Shown here in pieces: positions 43,640 through 52,292 of a stretch of 52,309 nucleotides of DNA. A model generated the notes under the pieces. It was not told the DNA's origin and searched no databases. It saw only the letters and a list, made by a program, of their open reading frames with translations. Numbering within the stretch: the stretch's first letter is position 1; every line of letters begins with the position of its first letter. The DNA is from an uncultured Oscillospiraceae bacterium (GTDB lineage: Bacteria; Bacillota; Clostridia; Oscillospirales; Oscillospiraceae), in assembly GCA_947584295.1 (NCBI GenBank), contig CANPWM010000009.1, positions 1 through 52,309 on the forward strand, read 5' to 3'. A program made the translations under genes and the position numbers.

Positions 43640-44961
43640 TCCTCCTTCTCCCCGCGCTCGCGGATCACCAGGCGTATGGGGGTGCCGTTGAAGCCGAAAA
43701 CGGCGCGGAGCTGGTTCTCCAGATACCGCTGGTAGGAGAAGTGGAAAAGCTGGGTGTCGTTGCAGAACACCACGAAGGTGGGCGGGCGGGTACTGACCTG
43801 GGTCATGTAGAAGATCTTCAGCCGCTTGCCCTTGTCCGAGGGCGGCTGGACCCGGGCCTGGGCGTCCGACAGGACGTTGTTCAAAAGGCCCGTGGTGACA
43901 CGCCTGTTGGCCTGCTCGTTCACCTCGTTTGCCAGGGCGAAGAGCTTGTCCACCCGCTGGCCCGTCAGGGCGGAGACGAAAAGGATAGGCGCGTAGGGCA
44001 TGAAGCTCAGATCCCGGCGGATATCCGCCTTGAGCTTGTCCATGGTCTTGCCGTCCTTCTCCACCAGATCCCACTTGTTCACCAGAATAATGCTGGCCCT
44101 GCCGACCTCATGGGCCATTCCGGCCACCTTGGTGTCCTGCTCGGTGACGCCGTCCCGGGCGTCCAGCATGATAAGGCACACGTCGCACCGCTCGATGGCC
44201 ATCTGCGCCCGCATGACGGAGAATTTCTCCACCCGCTCCTCCACCCGGGATTTCCGGCGCATACCGGCGGTGTCGATGAGGATATATTTGCCGAAGCTGT
44301 TTTCAAAGGGGGTGTCCACCGCGTCCCGGGTGGTACCGGCCACGTCGGAGACGATGACCCGCTCCTCCCCCAATATCCTGTTGACGATGGAGCTTTTGCC
44401 CACGTTGGGCTTGCCGATGAAGGCCAGCTTCACCGCGCCGTCCCCGTCGTCCTCCTCCCCGGCGGGAGGGAAATATTTCAGGCACTCGTCCAGGATATCC
44501 CCGGTGCCGTGGCCGTGGAGGGCGGACAGCTGTATGGGGTCGCCCAGGCCCAGGGAGTAAAACTCGTAGATATCCGGGTCCACCTGGCCCACGGAGTCCA
44601 TCTTGTTCACCGCCAGGACAACGGGCTTGCCGGAGCGCTGGAGCATGCCGGCCACCTCCTGATCCGCCGCGGTGACGCCGCTTTTGATGTCGCCCACGAA
44701 GATGACCACGGTGGCGGTGTCGATGGCGATAAGGGCCTGCTCCCGCATGAAGGTCAATATCTCGCTGTCGGTGCTGGGTTCGATGCCGCCGGTGTCCACG
44801 ATATCGAAAACACGGCCCGCCCACTCGCATCTGGCGTAGAGCCGGTCACGGGTGACGCCGGGGGTGTCCTCCACGATGGAGAGGCGCTGTCCGGCCAATC
44901 TATTGAATAAGAGGCTCTTTCCCACGTTGGGGCGGCCTACGATGGCAACTGTCGGTCTCAT
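43636..44961 (-). CDS. der: Ribosome-assembly GTPase Der (EngA)
   Basis: 441 residues with two tandem GTPase domains: VAIVGRPNVGKSLLFNRL and DTPGVTRDRLYA in the first, AFIGKPNVGKSSIVNRIL and VAGTTRDAVDTPFE in the second. A C-terminal KH-like domain (PTFVVFCNDTQLFHFSYQRY) follows. Der is essential for 50S assembly. AGGAGG precedes the ATG. The stop codon TAA is within the terminal repeat of the MITE-like element, so the last residues may have been changed by insertion. Confidence 0.97.
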   Translation of the reverse strand: MRPTVAIVGRPNVGKSLLFNRLAGQRLSIVEDTPGVTRDRLYARCEWAGRVFDIVDTGGIEPSTDSEILTFMREQALIAIDTATVVIFVGDIKSGVTAADQEVAGMLQRSGKPVVLAVNKMDSVGQVDPDIYEFYSLGLGDPIQLSALHGHGTGDILDECLKYFPPAGEEDDGDGAVKLAFIGKPNVGKSSIVNRILGEERVIVSDVAGTTRDAVDTPFENSFGKYILIDTAGMRRKSRVEERVEKFSVMRAQMAIERCDVCLIMLDARDGVTEQDTKVAGMAHEVGRASIILVNKWDLVEKDGKTMDKLKADIRRDLSFMPYAPILFVSALTGQRVDKLFALANEVNEQANRRVTTGLLNNVLSDAQARVQPPSDKGKRLKIFYMTQVSTRPPTFVVFCNDTQLFHFSYQRYLENQLRAVFGFNGTPIRLVIRERGEKED

Positions 44962-45009
44962 GAATACCTCCTGATCTTCGCGTGAACCGCCGCCGCGTCC
45001 TGCCCCCTG

Positions 45010-46317
45010 TCAGGCCAGGAAGATCCGCAAAAGCGCCTCTCCCCCGTTCTCCATGGGGATCACCGGGACGCCCAGCGCCCGGGAGGCATCCTCCACGGTG
45101 ACGTCGTCCAGAAAGACCTCTTCCCCGTCCCGGAGCATACGGTTGGTGATATAGACCCGCTGGCCCAGCTCCTTCCCCTTGAGCTGGGCGATCAGATCCC
45201 CTCCCGTGATCAGACCGGCCACGTCGATGGTGCGGCCGAAGAAATCGTTGACGATGGGGACGATCTCCACCCGGATATCCGGGAATTTCTTCCGCGCCAG
45301 ATCCCGCAGCTCAGTGAGGGTCTTAGCGGCGGAGACGCCGGTGGCGATAACGGCCGGCGTCCCCCCGGCGGGGCCGGGGGCCTCCTGTAAGGCGTCGGCA
45401 AACTCGGTGTAGAGCAGGCGGAGCATCCCCACGCCGTTTTCAAGCTGGGGGTAGCCCTCGTAAAAGTCGTCCGCCGGGATCGGCAGGCCCGCCTTCTGGT
45501 ACATCTCGTCGGAGCAGAAGAAGATGCGGCTGCCGTGGCGCTTTTTGCACCGCTCCCCGAATCGCTCCACCTGCTCCACGGTCCTGCGGGCCGTCTCCCG
45601 GTCAAAGGGCTTTAAGGGGTAAAGGCCCTCCCGGAATCTCGTCAGGCCCACGGGAATGACGGAGCAGCTGTTGACCTGGGGGGCCAGGCGGGCCAGCCGC
45701 CGCATGGTCCTCGACAGCTCCCGTCCGTCGTTGAGGCCGGGACAGCAGACGATCTGGCAGTTGAGTTCAATCCCGGCCCGGGCAAATCTTTTCAAAATCT
45801 CGATCCCCCGCCCGGCGTTTTTGTTGCCCAGCATCTCACAGCGGAGCCTGGGATCCATGGTGTGGACGGACACGTTGATGGGGGATATCTTCAGGTCGAT
45901 GACCCGCCTGACCTCCCGCTCCCCCATATTGGTGAGGGTCAGGTAGCTCCCCGTCAGGAAGCTCAGGCGCACGTCGTCGTCCTTAAAATAGAGGCTCTCC
46001 CGCATACCCGGCGGCATCTGATCCACAAAGCAGAACACGCAGTTGTTGGCGCAGGAGCGCATACCGTCCATGAGGTACTCCTCAAAATCCAGCCCCGCGT
46101 CCTGCCCCGGCTCCTTCTCCACCGTGACGTTGAGCTCCGCCCCGTCCCGCTCCAGGGTAAAGGCGCTCCGGGCGTCGTAGGCGTAGTACATATAGTCCAG
46201 CACGTCGGCAATGGGGTTCCCGTCCACCCGGAGGAGCTTGTCCCCGGGGCGGATCCCCGCCCCCTCCGCCGGGGAGCCGGGGGCGACGGACCTTATTCTG
46301 TTGCGTTCACCCGCCAT
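45010..46317 (-). CDS. DUF512 protein: PDZ plus radical-SAM-like Fe-S protein
   Basis: About 435 residues. The N-terminal PDZ-like part is GSPAEGAGIRPGDKLLRVDG. A CxxxCxxC cluster motif (CANNCVFCF) with FLTGSYLTLTNM suggests a radical SAM core, and the C-terminal DUF512 domain has FYEGYPQLENGVGMLR. The function is unknown although the family is widespread beside der in Clostridia. ATG 46317 is chosen since GGAGG lies ~8 bases upstream; a GTG at 46323 is too close to it. Confidence 0.87.
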   Translation of the reverse strand: MAGERNRIRSVAPGSPAEGAGIRPGDKLLRVDGNPIADVLDYMYYAYDARSAFTLERDGAELNVTVEKEPGQDAGLDFEEYLMDGMRSCANNCVFCFVDQMPPGMRESLYFKDDDVRLSFLTGSYLTLTNMGEREVRRVIDLKISPINVSVHTMDPRLRCEMLGNKNAGRGIEILKRFARAGIELNCQIVCCPGLNDGRELSRTMRRLARLAPQVNSCSVIPVGLTRFREGLYPLKPFDRETARRTVEQVERFGERCKKRHGSRIFFCSDEMYQKAGLPIPADDFYEGYPQLENGVGMLRLLYTEFADALQEAPGPAGGTPAVIATGVSAAKTLTELRDLARKKFPDIRVEIVPIVNDFFGRTIDVAGLITGGDLIAQLKGKELGQRVYITNRMLRDGEEVFLDDVTVEDASRALGVPVIPMENGGEALLRIFLA

Positions 46318-46355
46318 GTCCACGCCTCCGTTCCGGGAAAATGGGGATTTTAAGC

Positions 46356-46385
46356 GAAAAAGCGGCGGGTTTGCCCCGCCGTTTT
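46356..46385 (-). terminator. Terminator of the DUF177-rpmF operon
   Basis: Stem CGGCGGG/CCCGCCG (46363-46369 with 46375-46381) followed on the minus strand by CTTTTTCG, about 18 bases past the rpmF stop. Confidence 0.85.
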
Positions 46386-46399
46386 TCTCAAGCTCGCTA

Positions 46400-46582
46400 T
46401 TACTCGTTCACAGATACGACTTCACGGCCATTGTATGTGCCGCAGGCCTTGCAGGCTCTGTGGGGCAGATGAAGCTCGCCGCACTTGGGGCAAGCCACGA
46501 GAGCGGGGACGCTGAGCTTCCAGTTGGAACCGCGCCTTCTGTCTCTCCTCGCCTTGGACACTTTCCCCTTCGGTACCGCCAT
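46400..46582 (-). CDS. rpmF: 50S ribosomal protein L32
   Basis: 60 residues, MAVPKGKVSKARRDRRRGSN at the start, with two zinc-binding CxxC motifs (VACPKCGELH, KACGTYNG). AGGAGGTGTC precedes the ATG. It follows the DUF177 gene by 21 bases, the usual yceD-rpmF pair. Confidence 0.97.
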   Translation of the reverse strand: MAVPKGKVSKARRDRRRGSNWKLSVPALVACPKCGELHLPHRACKACGTYNGREVVSVNE

Positions 46583-46603
46583 GATGACACCTCCTAAGTT
46601 AAT

Positions 46604-47101
46604 TCATTCTTTTTCCAGAAGCTGCCGCAGGGCGGCCATTCTGGGGTCCGGGTCCTCCGCGCATCCGCAGGGGCCATCGTTCAAATCCTTGCCGCACTTG
46701 GGGCAGAGGCCCTTGCAGTCGTCTTTGCAAAGGAGCCTCGGCTCAAAATTGAGGATCAGCGCGTCGCGGGCGATCTCCTCCAGGTCGGCCTCGCCGTCCT
46801 CTAAGAGATAGTAGTCCTCGTTGTCCTCGTCCTCCAGCTCTTCGGTGAGGTAAGCGGCCGCCTCTCTCCGAAGACGCATCGGGAACTCTTTCAGGCACCG
46901 GGCGCACTGGCATTTCAGCTCCGCCTCGATGAGCGCGTGGAGGGTAAGAATCCCCGCGTGGTTCTCCACCGCCCCGGTGACGGTGATGGGGGTCAAATAG
47001 CCCAGCACCCCGTCAAAGGTGAGGTCGGTGGGGTCAAGGACAAAGGAGAAGTCCTTCCGCCCGCCGGGTGAGGCGATAAGCTCGCGAAGATCCAATCGCA
47101 T
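46604..47101 (-). CDS. DUF177 (YceD) protein
   Basis: 165 residues with AELKCQCARCLKEF and a C-terminal zinc-ribbon-like DCKGLCPKCGKDLNDGPCGC, standard for DUF177. The family is linked genetically to 23S rRNA accumulation. The ATG at 47101 follows AAGGAG, and an in-frame GTG at 47119 is less likely. It is transcribed with rpmF from a perfect promoter. Confidence 0.93.
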   Translation of the reverse strand: MRLDLRELIASPGGRKDFSFVLDPTDLTFDGVLGYLTPITVTGAVENHAGILTLHALIEAELKCQCARCLKEFPMRLRREAAAYLTEELEDEDNEDYYLLEDGEADLEEIARDALILNFEPRLLCKDDCKGLCPKCGKDLNDGPCGCAEDPDPRMAALRQLLEKE

Positions 47102-47132
47102 CTGCCTCACTCCTTCCAAGTCGCGCTTAGGT

Positions 47133-47161
47133 ATTATAAGCTAAAAAAGGGGGGTTGTCAA
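47133..47161 (-). promoter_or_regulatory. Consensus promoter of DUF177-rpmF
   Basis: Minus strand TTGACA (47156-47161), 17-base spacer, TATAAT (47133-47138), both hexamers perfect. Confidence 0.9.
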
Positions 47162-47211
47162 GAGTTTTTTGAGCAGTATTTGAGCAATTTAAGCATTTAT
47201 CCTCTGGGGAC

Positions 47212-47246
47212 ATGAAAAGGGGCCGCAGATGCGGCTCCTTTTCATG
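47212..47246 (-). terminator. Terminator of the lipoprotein gene
   Basis: A 15-bp stem with one wobble (47212-47226 with 47231-47245), loop AGAT. The minus-strand 3' arm is CCCCTTTTCAT, giving a short T-run. Confidence 0.7.
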
Positions 47247-47258
47247 CCAATAAAATTT

Positions 47259-48770
47259 TCAATGAATCTTGTTCCCCTCCAAATCATATATGCCGTACTC
47301 GCCGTCATTCACAACAATTATTCTATTGTTGTGGTTAAAAAGGATCTCATCGGCGTACGTAACATGAAGGGCCGTCATAGTCCCGTCTTCGCTCAACAGA
47401 TAAAAGCCTTCACCCTCATAGCCGGTGCCATCGTAATAAAATACGACAGCTCCCAATTCTTCTCTCCAGTCATCAACACTTTCTGAAGCTTTTGCCTGCA
47501 AGGGCTCAAACAAAAATTGGCCGTCTCTGTCAATGAGTGTAATGAACTTTGTACCGGCAGGATTCTTTATTTCTGCGATCGCGTTTTCTCCGTTAAAATT
47601 AAAAATACGTTCCGCGCCTATTTTGGCAGTATCATATTCCGCGAGGAATTCTCCAGTGGCCGCATCGTAGTATTTTATAGGTTCAGCCGGAACCGCATAA
47701 TCATACATCTGGCCCGGGACACCCGCAGTTATTGTCTCACCACGGGAATAAGTTTTAAAAACACCATTGCCTATTCCATTAGGATCACCTATTCCATCAG
47801 AATTAGGCAAAAACATATCTGTATCAGATTTCCAGGTAAACAACGGCGTTTTAGTACCTATTTTATATACCGTTAGATTCTTATAACGCCTTGTAAATTT
47901 GTTTGAATCATCACATTCTATACCAGAAAAAACACAACGGTCATGAACCGCCACAAAATTTCCCAACCCGTATTGATCCGGTCCATAGACCTCACGGAGA
48001 ATAACGTCCACATAAATGTCGCCGATCTGATATAATCCCGAACCAAGCTCCTTTAAGACTTGATCCTCTTTAAGAAAAAGCTTTTCTGCGGATAACGCAT
48101 TTGCAACAGCAGGATACTCGTCTCCGTCAAGCTCTAATAGAAGATTCCCGCTCGTATCACAAACACGAAGAATATATTTTACAGTTGAATACGTTTCAAT
48201 TGTTTCATATTTCCATATTATCAAATCATCGTCAGTCTTTGTCACACGCCAAATTTGTTCCGCCCCATCAAGGTAGGATTCTGTGACATTCGTACCGTCA
48301 TAAAAATAGATTTGGTGTTCCCCGTAAGCGTAAATGGCTTCCGCTCCTACGAAAGAAACAACATCTTGTTCATATAAGCAAAGATATTTACTCGAACACA
48401 GATAGCCGGTCAAGCTGCCATAGTTTTCATATATTTTGGAATAAATCTTACCAGTCTCATCAATCGCTGCTCTAAAGGGTTCGCCTTGCCCCTCTCCTCT
48501 GACATAAACCCACAATATATCCGAATCATACTCACAATACGCGATCCTATCAATACTGTAATTCTGAATATAATCGGCGTTTGGATCAAGATCATCTGTA
48601 TTTTCTTTTTTATCGTCGTTTTCTTTATTATCAAATACGTCCGGCTGTTTTTCATATTCTGACCCGGACTGTGTCTCATCTCCCGGCAGTCTTTCAGCAT
48701 CTTTTCCGCACGCACTCAGCATTGCCAAAACGGACAAAGCCAGCACTATTGTCACGCGTATTTTTTTCAT
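47259..48770 (-). CDS. Secreted lipoprotein of unknown function, AT-rich gene
   Basis: 503 residues. It has a lipoprotein signal peptide, MKKIRVTIVLALSVLAMLSAC, with lipobox LSAC. An acidic, low-complexity linker follows (~25-65, rich in D, E, K, N), then beta-rich repeats of the form YYDAATGEFLAEYDT, TLIDRDGQFLFEPL and IVVNDGEYGIYDLEGN that look like propeller or WG-type blades. No enzyme motif is seen. The base composition is visibly more AT-rich than its neighbours, which suggests acquisition by transfer. AAAAGGGAG precedes the ATG. Its leader contains large hairpins. Confidence 0.8.
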   Translation of the reverse strand: MKKIRVTIVLALSVLAMLSACGKDAERLPGDETQSGSEYEKQPDVFDNKENDDKKENTDDLDPNADYIQNYSIDRIAYCEYDSDILWVYVRGEGQGEPFRAAIDETGKIYSKIYENYGSLTGYLCSSKYLCLYEQDVVSFVGAEAIYAYGEHQIYFYDGTNVTESYLDGAEQIWRVTKTDDDLIIWKYETIETYSTVKYILRVCDTSGNLLLELDGDEYPAVANALSAEKLFLKEDQVLKELGSGLYQIGDIYVDVILREVYGPDQYGLGNFVAVHDRCVFSGIECDDSNKFTRRYKNLTVYKIGTKTPLFTWKSDTDMFLPNSDGIGDPNGIGNGVFKTYSRGETITAGVPGQMYDYAVPAEPIKYYDAATGEFLAEYDTAKIGAERIFNFNGENAIAEIKNPAGTKFITLIDRDGQFLFEPLQAKASESVDDWREELGAVVFYYDGTGYEGEGFYLLSEDGTMTALHVTYADEILFNHNNRIIVVNDGEYGIYDLEGNKIH

Positions 48771-48798
48771 TTAAGAATCTCCCTTTTCAATTCAATGA

Positions 48799-48855
48799 TT
48801 TCCGACATACCCGTGCGGGGCGGCTTACGCCGCTCCGCGCCGGGTCAGTCGGAAA
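48799..48855 (-). other. Long hairpin in the lipoprotein leader
   Basis: Stems of 8 bp (TTTCCGAC/GTCGGAAA), 5 bp and 10 bp (loop TTAC), separated by small internal loops, end 28 bases before the lipoprotein ATG. Confidence 0.7.
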
Positions 48856-48857
48856 CA

Positions 48858-48895
48858 TAAAAAGCGGTGCTGAGCGTTTTAACTCAACACCGCTT
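48858..48895 (-). terminator. Intrinsic terminator upstream of the lipoprotein gene
   Basis: An 8-bp stem, a mismatch and a 4-bp stem (48862-48895) followed on the minus strand by TTTTTATG. It lies between the leader promoter at 49082-49110 and the lipoprotein gene. Confidence 0.75.
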
Positions 48896-48918
48896 GAATA
48901 AATCAAAGCAGAACACAA

Positions 48919-49020
48919 TTAACCCATTTCCCCTTTTGCCACTTGAAATAAATCGGGCATACGGGTATAATGAGTCTGTGGTACGGTAATACCGTTGTGT
49001 TGAGTGGCTCTATCACTCAT
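48919..49020 (-). CDS. Possible small ORF in the structured leader
   Basis: 33 codons from ATG at 49020 to [18 protein letters not shown]...VAKGEMG, extendable in frame to a GTG at 49044. There is no clear ribosome site, and the 5' side is base-paired. It is listed because the reading frame is clean and lies exactly between promoter and terminator. Confidence 0.25.
   Translation of the reverse strand: MSDRATQHNGITVPQTHYTRMPDLFQVAKGEMG
48943..48971 (+). promoter_or_regulatory. Promoter of the pseudouridine synthase gene
   Basis: TTGAAA (48943-48948), 17-base spacer, TATAAT (48966-48971). The resulting leader (~160 bases) is the complement of most of the structured minus-strand RNA. Confidence 0.7.
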
Positions 49021-49081
49021 CACAGGGGCATGGCGGGCTGCCACCCGCTATGCCCTGCCGCTTTATTATGTTTCCTCCCTT

Positions 49082-49110
49082 ATTTTATATCATCTCTCTA
49101 CGAATCGCAA
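49082..49110 (-). promoter_or_regulatory. Minus-strand promoter of the structured leader
   Basis: Minus strand TTGCGA (49105-49110), 17-base spacer, TAAAAT (49082-49087). Confidence 0.55.
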
Positions 49111-49138
49111 GATATTTTTTTATTTTTGGAAAAATAAC

Positions 49139-50098
49139 ATGAAGGAATTTATCATCAATCAAAACGACGCGGGACAGCGGCTGGACAGGTTCGTTTCCAA
49201 GGCCGCGCCCTTACTGCCGGAGGCGCTGCTGCAAAAATATATCCGCGTCAAGCGCGTCAAGGTCAACGGCCGGGGCGGCAAGCGGGAGCAGAGGCTTTGC
49301 GCCGGGGACACGGTGCAGATGTATATAAACGACGAGTTTTTCGAGCGCCCCACCCAGGAAAACGCCTGGCGGCACGTGAACGTACCAAGGCTGGAGGTGG
49401 TGTACGAGGACGAAAATGTCCTCCTGGCCTCCAAGCCCGCCGGGGTGCTGTGCCACGCCGGGGACGGGGGCGAGTGGAACACCCTCATCGACAACATCAA
49501 GGCGTACCTCTATCAAAAGGGCGAATGGGCGCCGGAAAAGGAGAACTCCTTCTCCCCCGCCCTCTGCAACAGGATCGACCGGAACACCCAGGGGATCGTC
49601 ATCGCCGCCAAGACGGCGGAGGCCCTGCGGATCCTGGACGAGAAGATCAAGAACCGGGAGATCGACAAGCTCTATCTGGCCGCCGTCCACGGACGGCTCG
49701 AGCCGCCCGCCGGGGAGCTTTCCGGGTATCTTTTCAAGGACGCGGTGAAAAACCGGGTCTATGTGCGGCAAAAGCCGGAGCCGGGGGCCAAAAAGGCTGT
49801 GACGCGGTATAAGACGCTGCGGGTCAAGGACGGGTTCTCCCTTTTGGAGTGCCGCCTTCTCACCGGGCGCACCCATCAGATCCGCGCCCAGCTGGCCGCC
49901 ATCGGCCACCCGCTGGTGGGGGACGGGAAATACGGCACGGACAGGCTGGCCCGGGAGCTGGAGCTGCCCGGGCAGGCGCTTTGCTCCTGGAAGCTTCGTT
50001 TTTCCTTCACCTCCGACGCGGGCGCCCTGGCGTACCTCAACGGGCGGGAGTTTACGGCGGCCATGCCGGATTTTGTCGAAAAAATATTCGGGAAATGA
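49139..50098 (+). CDS. RluA-family pseudouridine synthase
   Basis: 319 residues. The N-terminal S4 domain ([20 protein letters not shown]) precedes the RluA core with [13 protein letters not shown], the catalytic-Asp motif [15 protein letters not shown] and [20 protein letters not shown]. It isomerises uridine in 23S rRNA or tRNA; the exact site is not decidable. The ATG at 49139 matches the S4 start, and the in-frame stretch upstream to 49004 overlaps the structured leader and is not family-like. The ribosome site is weak (GGAAAAATAAC). Confidence 0.93.
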   Translation: MKEFIINQNDAGQRLDRFVSKAAPLLPEALLQKYIRVKRVKVNGRGGKREQRLCAGDTVQMYINDEFFERPTQENAWRHVNVPRLEVVYEDENVLLASKPAGVLCHAGDGGEWNTLIDNIKAYLYQKGEWAPEKENSFSPALCNRIDRNTQGIVIAAKTAEALRILDEKIKNREIDKLYLAAVHGRLEPPAGELSGYLFKDAVKNRVYVRQKPEPGAKKAVTRYKTLRVKDGFSLLECRLLTGRTHQIRAQLAAIGHPLVGDGKYGTDRLARELELPGQALCSWKLRFSFTSDAGALAYLNGREFTAAMPDFVEKIFGK

Positions 50099-50108
50099 GA
50101 AAATCCTA

Positions 50109-50137
50109 TTGACATTATAAAATTTATTTTGTATATT
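50109..50137 (+). promoter_or_regulatory. potABC promoter
   Basis: TTGACA (50109-50114), 17-base spacer, TATATT (50132-50137), 11 bases after the pseudouridine synthase stop. Confidence 0.75.
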
Positions 50138-50152
50138 ATGTGCTGTCAAAAC

Positions 50153-50192
50153 CGCGGGTGCTTTGCTGAAAGCTGAGCGTCCGCGTTTTTTT
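50153..50192 (+). terminator. Terminator or attenuator in the potA leader
   Basis: A 10-bp stem with two wobbles (50153-50162 with 50176-50185), an inner GCT/AGC pairing, then seven T. It begins about ten bases after the expected start of transcription and lies before potA. A second hairpin CAGTGG/CCACTG (50207-50222) stands just ahead of the ribosome site. Confidence 0.75.
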
Positions 50193-50242
50193 GACGCAAA
50201 AACTGTTCAGTGGTATTCCACTGCGAAAAGAGGGGGAGGATA

Positions 50243-51427
50243 ATGTCCAAAGAACTCATACGCCTAAAGGACGTAACCATGACCTTTGACGATGTCACTG
50301 TGCTGAAGGACATCAACATCTACTTCAACGACCAGGAATTCCTCACGCTGCTGGGCCCGTCGGGCTGCGGCAAGACCACCATGCTCCGGATCATCGGCGG
50401 CTTTCAGACGCCCACCTCGGGAGACGTGTTCTTTGACGGCGTGAGGATCAACGACGTCCCGCCGTACCGGCGTCAGGTGAACACGGTGTTCCAGAAATAC
50501 GCCCTGTTCCCCCACCTGAACGTCTATGAGAACGTGGCCTTCGGGCTGAGGATCCCCCGGGAGATCACCGGCGATAACGGCAAAACGGAAAAGGTGAAGC
50601 TGTCCAGGGAGGAGATCGACGCCCGTGTGCGGGAGATGCTGGAGGTCGTGAGCCTCAAGGGCTTTGAGCATCGCTCCATCGCCTCCCTCTCCGGCGGCCA
50701 GCAGCAGCGGGTGGCCATCGCCCGCGCCCTGGTGAACCGGCCCAAGGTGCTTCTTCTGGACGAGCCGCTGGGGGCGCTGGATATGCGTCTGCGCAAGGAT
50801 ATGCAGCAGGAGCTGAAGCGTATCCAACAGCAGATGGGCATCACCTTCATCAACGTGACCCACGACCAGGAGGAGGCCCTTGCCATGTCCGACACGGTGG
50901 TGGTGATGAACGAGGGCGTTATCCAGCAGATCGGGACGCCGGAGGACATATATAACGAGCCGAAAAACGCCTTTGTGGCGGATTTCATCGGCGAGAGCAA
51001 CATCGTAGACGGCATCATGCGGGCCGACCGGGTGGTGGAGATCTTCAACCGCCGCTTTGCCTGCCTGGACGGGGGCTTTGCCAAGGACGAGCCGGTGGAC
51101 GTGGTGATCCGGCCCGAGGACGTGGACATCGTCTCCGAGGCGGAGGGCCAGCTGCGGGGTACCGTCACCTCCGTCACCTTCAAGGGCGTCCACTACGACA
51201 CCATCGTGGACTTCTACGGCTTTAAGTGGCTGATCCAGACCACGGACTTCTGCCCCGCCGGGTCCCGCATCGGCATCAGGATCGACCCGGACGGCTTCCA
51301 CGTCATGAAAAAGAGCAAATACTCCGGCCTCTACGGCGACTACTCCTCCTATTCCGAGGAGTACGACGAGATCAACGATCCCACCCTTCTGGACGTGGAG
51401 GAGGAGGGCGCCGAAGATGCGGAATAA
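50243..51427 (+). CDS. potA: Spermidine/putrescine ABC transporter ATP-binding protein PotA
   Basis: 394 residues. The ABC domain has Walker [20 protein letters not shown]-loop [16 protein letters not shown], signature [15 protein letters not shown] and Walker [14 protein letters not shown]-terminal TOBE regulatory domain ([25 protein letters not shown]) follows. The order PotA-PotB-PotC and the TOBE domain point to polyamine import. AGGGGGAGGA precedes the ATG at 50243. It overlaps potB by 11 bases. A terminator-like hairpin in the leader suggests attenuation. Confidence 0.93.
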   Translation: MSKELIRLKDVTMTFDDVTVLKDINIYFNDQEFLTLLGPSGCGKTTMLRIIGGFQTPTSGDVFFDGVRINDVPPYRRQVNTVFQKYALFPHLNVYENVAFGLRIPREITGDNGKTEKVKLSREEIDARVREMLEVVSLKGFEHRSIASLSGGQQQRVAIARALVNRPKVLLLDEPLGALDMRLRKDMQQELKRIQQQMGITFINVTHDQEEALAMSDTVVVMNEGVIQQIGTPEDIYNEPKNAFVADFIGESNIVDGIMRADRVVEIFNRRFACLDGGFAKDEPVDVVIRPEDVDIVSEAEGQLRGTVTSVTFKGVHYDTIVDFYGFKWLIQTTDFCPAGSRIGIRIDPDGFHVMKKSKYSGLYGDYSSYSEEYDEINDPTLLDVEEEGAEDAE

Positions 51428-52292
51428 GCGGGCCTGGTTTGCCTTTCCCTATGTGATCTGGATGGCGCTCTTTGTGGTGATCCCTATCCTTATCATGCTT
51501 TTCTACTCCCTGACGGCGGAGGTGGAGACCGCCTCAGGCACGGCCTTCGCCGGTTCTCTGGAGAATTTCACGGGCATGGCCCTCTATATGAGCGTGTTCG
51601 GGCGCTCCTTCTGGCTGGCGCTGGTGGCTACGGTCATCTGCCTGCTGATCGGCTACCCGGTGGCGTATCTCATGAGCCGGGAGGGGCCGGGCTTCCAGCG
51701 GGTAGCTATGGCCCTTATCATGCTGCCCATGTGGATGAACTTCCTCCTGCGCACCTACTCCTGGATGGCGATCCTGGAGAACAACGGCCTGCTCAACCAG
51801 CTTTTTCAAAAGCTGGGGATCATCTCCCTGTATAACAAACTCACCGGCAGCGACATCGACCATTTTCAGATGATCCGCACCTCCGGCGCGGTGGTGCTGG
51901 GCATGGTCTATAACTACCTGCCCTTTATGATCCTGCCCATCTACACGGTGCTGACCAAGCTGGATCACCGGCTCATAGAGGCCGCGGAGGATCTGGGGGC
52001 CAGCGCCGCCACGGTGTTCCGGCGGGTCACCCTGCCCCTCTCCGTCTCCGGCATCATCTCCGGGGTCACCATGGTGTTCGTGCCGTCGGTGTCCACCTTC
52101 GCCATCTCGCGCCTGCTGGGCGGCGGGACGCAGATGATGCTGGGCGACCTCATTGAGAATCAGTTCCTGGGCGGGGCCTACAACCCCCACCTGGGCGCGG
52201 CTATCTCCATGGTGATGATGGTCATTGTCGTTATCTGTATGCTGGTGATGAACCACTTCGGCGACGGCGAGGGAGAGGCGGTGATGCTCTGA
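51417..52292 (+). CDS. potB: Spermidine/putrescine ABC transporter permease PotB
   Basis: 291 residues with six predicted membrane helices. The EAA loop reads [27 protein letters not shown]. The helix-rich [21 protein letters not shown] is typical of PotB. It forms the membrane channel with PotC. The ATG lies inside the potA 3' end, and its stop overlaps the potC start by one base. Confidence 0.92.
   Translation: MRNKRAWFAFPYVIWMALFVVIPILIMLFYSLTAEVETASGTAFAGSLENFTGMALYMSVFGRSFWLALVATVICLLIGYPVAYLMSREGPGFQRVAMALIMLPMWMNFLLRTYSWMAILENNGLLNQLFQKLGIISLYNKLTGSDIDHFQMIRTSGAVVLGMVYNYLPFMILPIYTVLTKLDHRLIEAAEDLGASAATVFRRVTLPLSVSGIISGVTMVFVPSVSTFAISRLLGGGTQMMLGDLIENQFLGGAYNPHLGAAISMVMMVIVVICMLVMNHFGDGEGEAVML

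Larger units (their letters stand above)
48896..49075 (-). ncRNA. Candidate structured RNA or attenuator leader
   Basis: A minus-strand promoter and a terminator bracket ~215 bases with three further stem-loops: a 12-bp stem at ~49026-49055, TGAGTG/CACTCA at ~49001-49019 and ACGGT/ACCGT at ~48983-48995. The segment could be an independent small RNA, or a leader that attenuates the lipoprotein gene. A 33-codon ORF (48919-49020, [15 protein letters not shown]...) is also open and could be a leader peptide. Confidence 0.5.

Noticed and set aside
49004-49138. 45-residue N-terminal extension of the pseudouridine synthase
   Set aside because: The S4 domain begins at the ATG at 49139. The upstream stretch is the complement of a structured RNA element.
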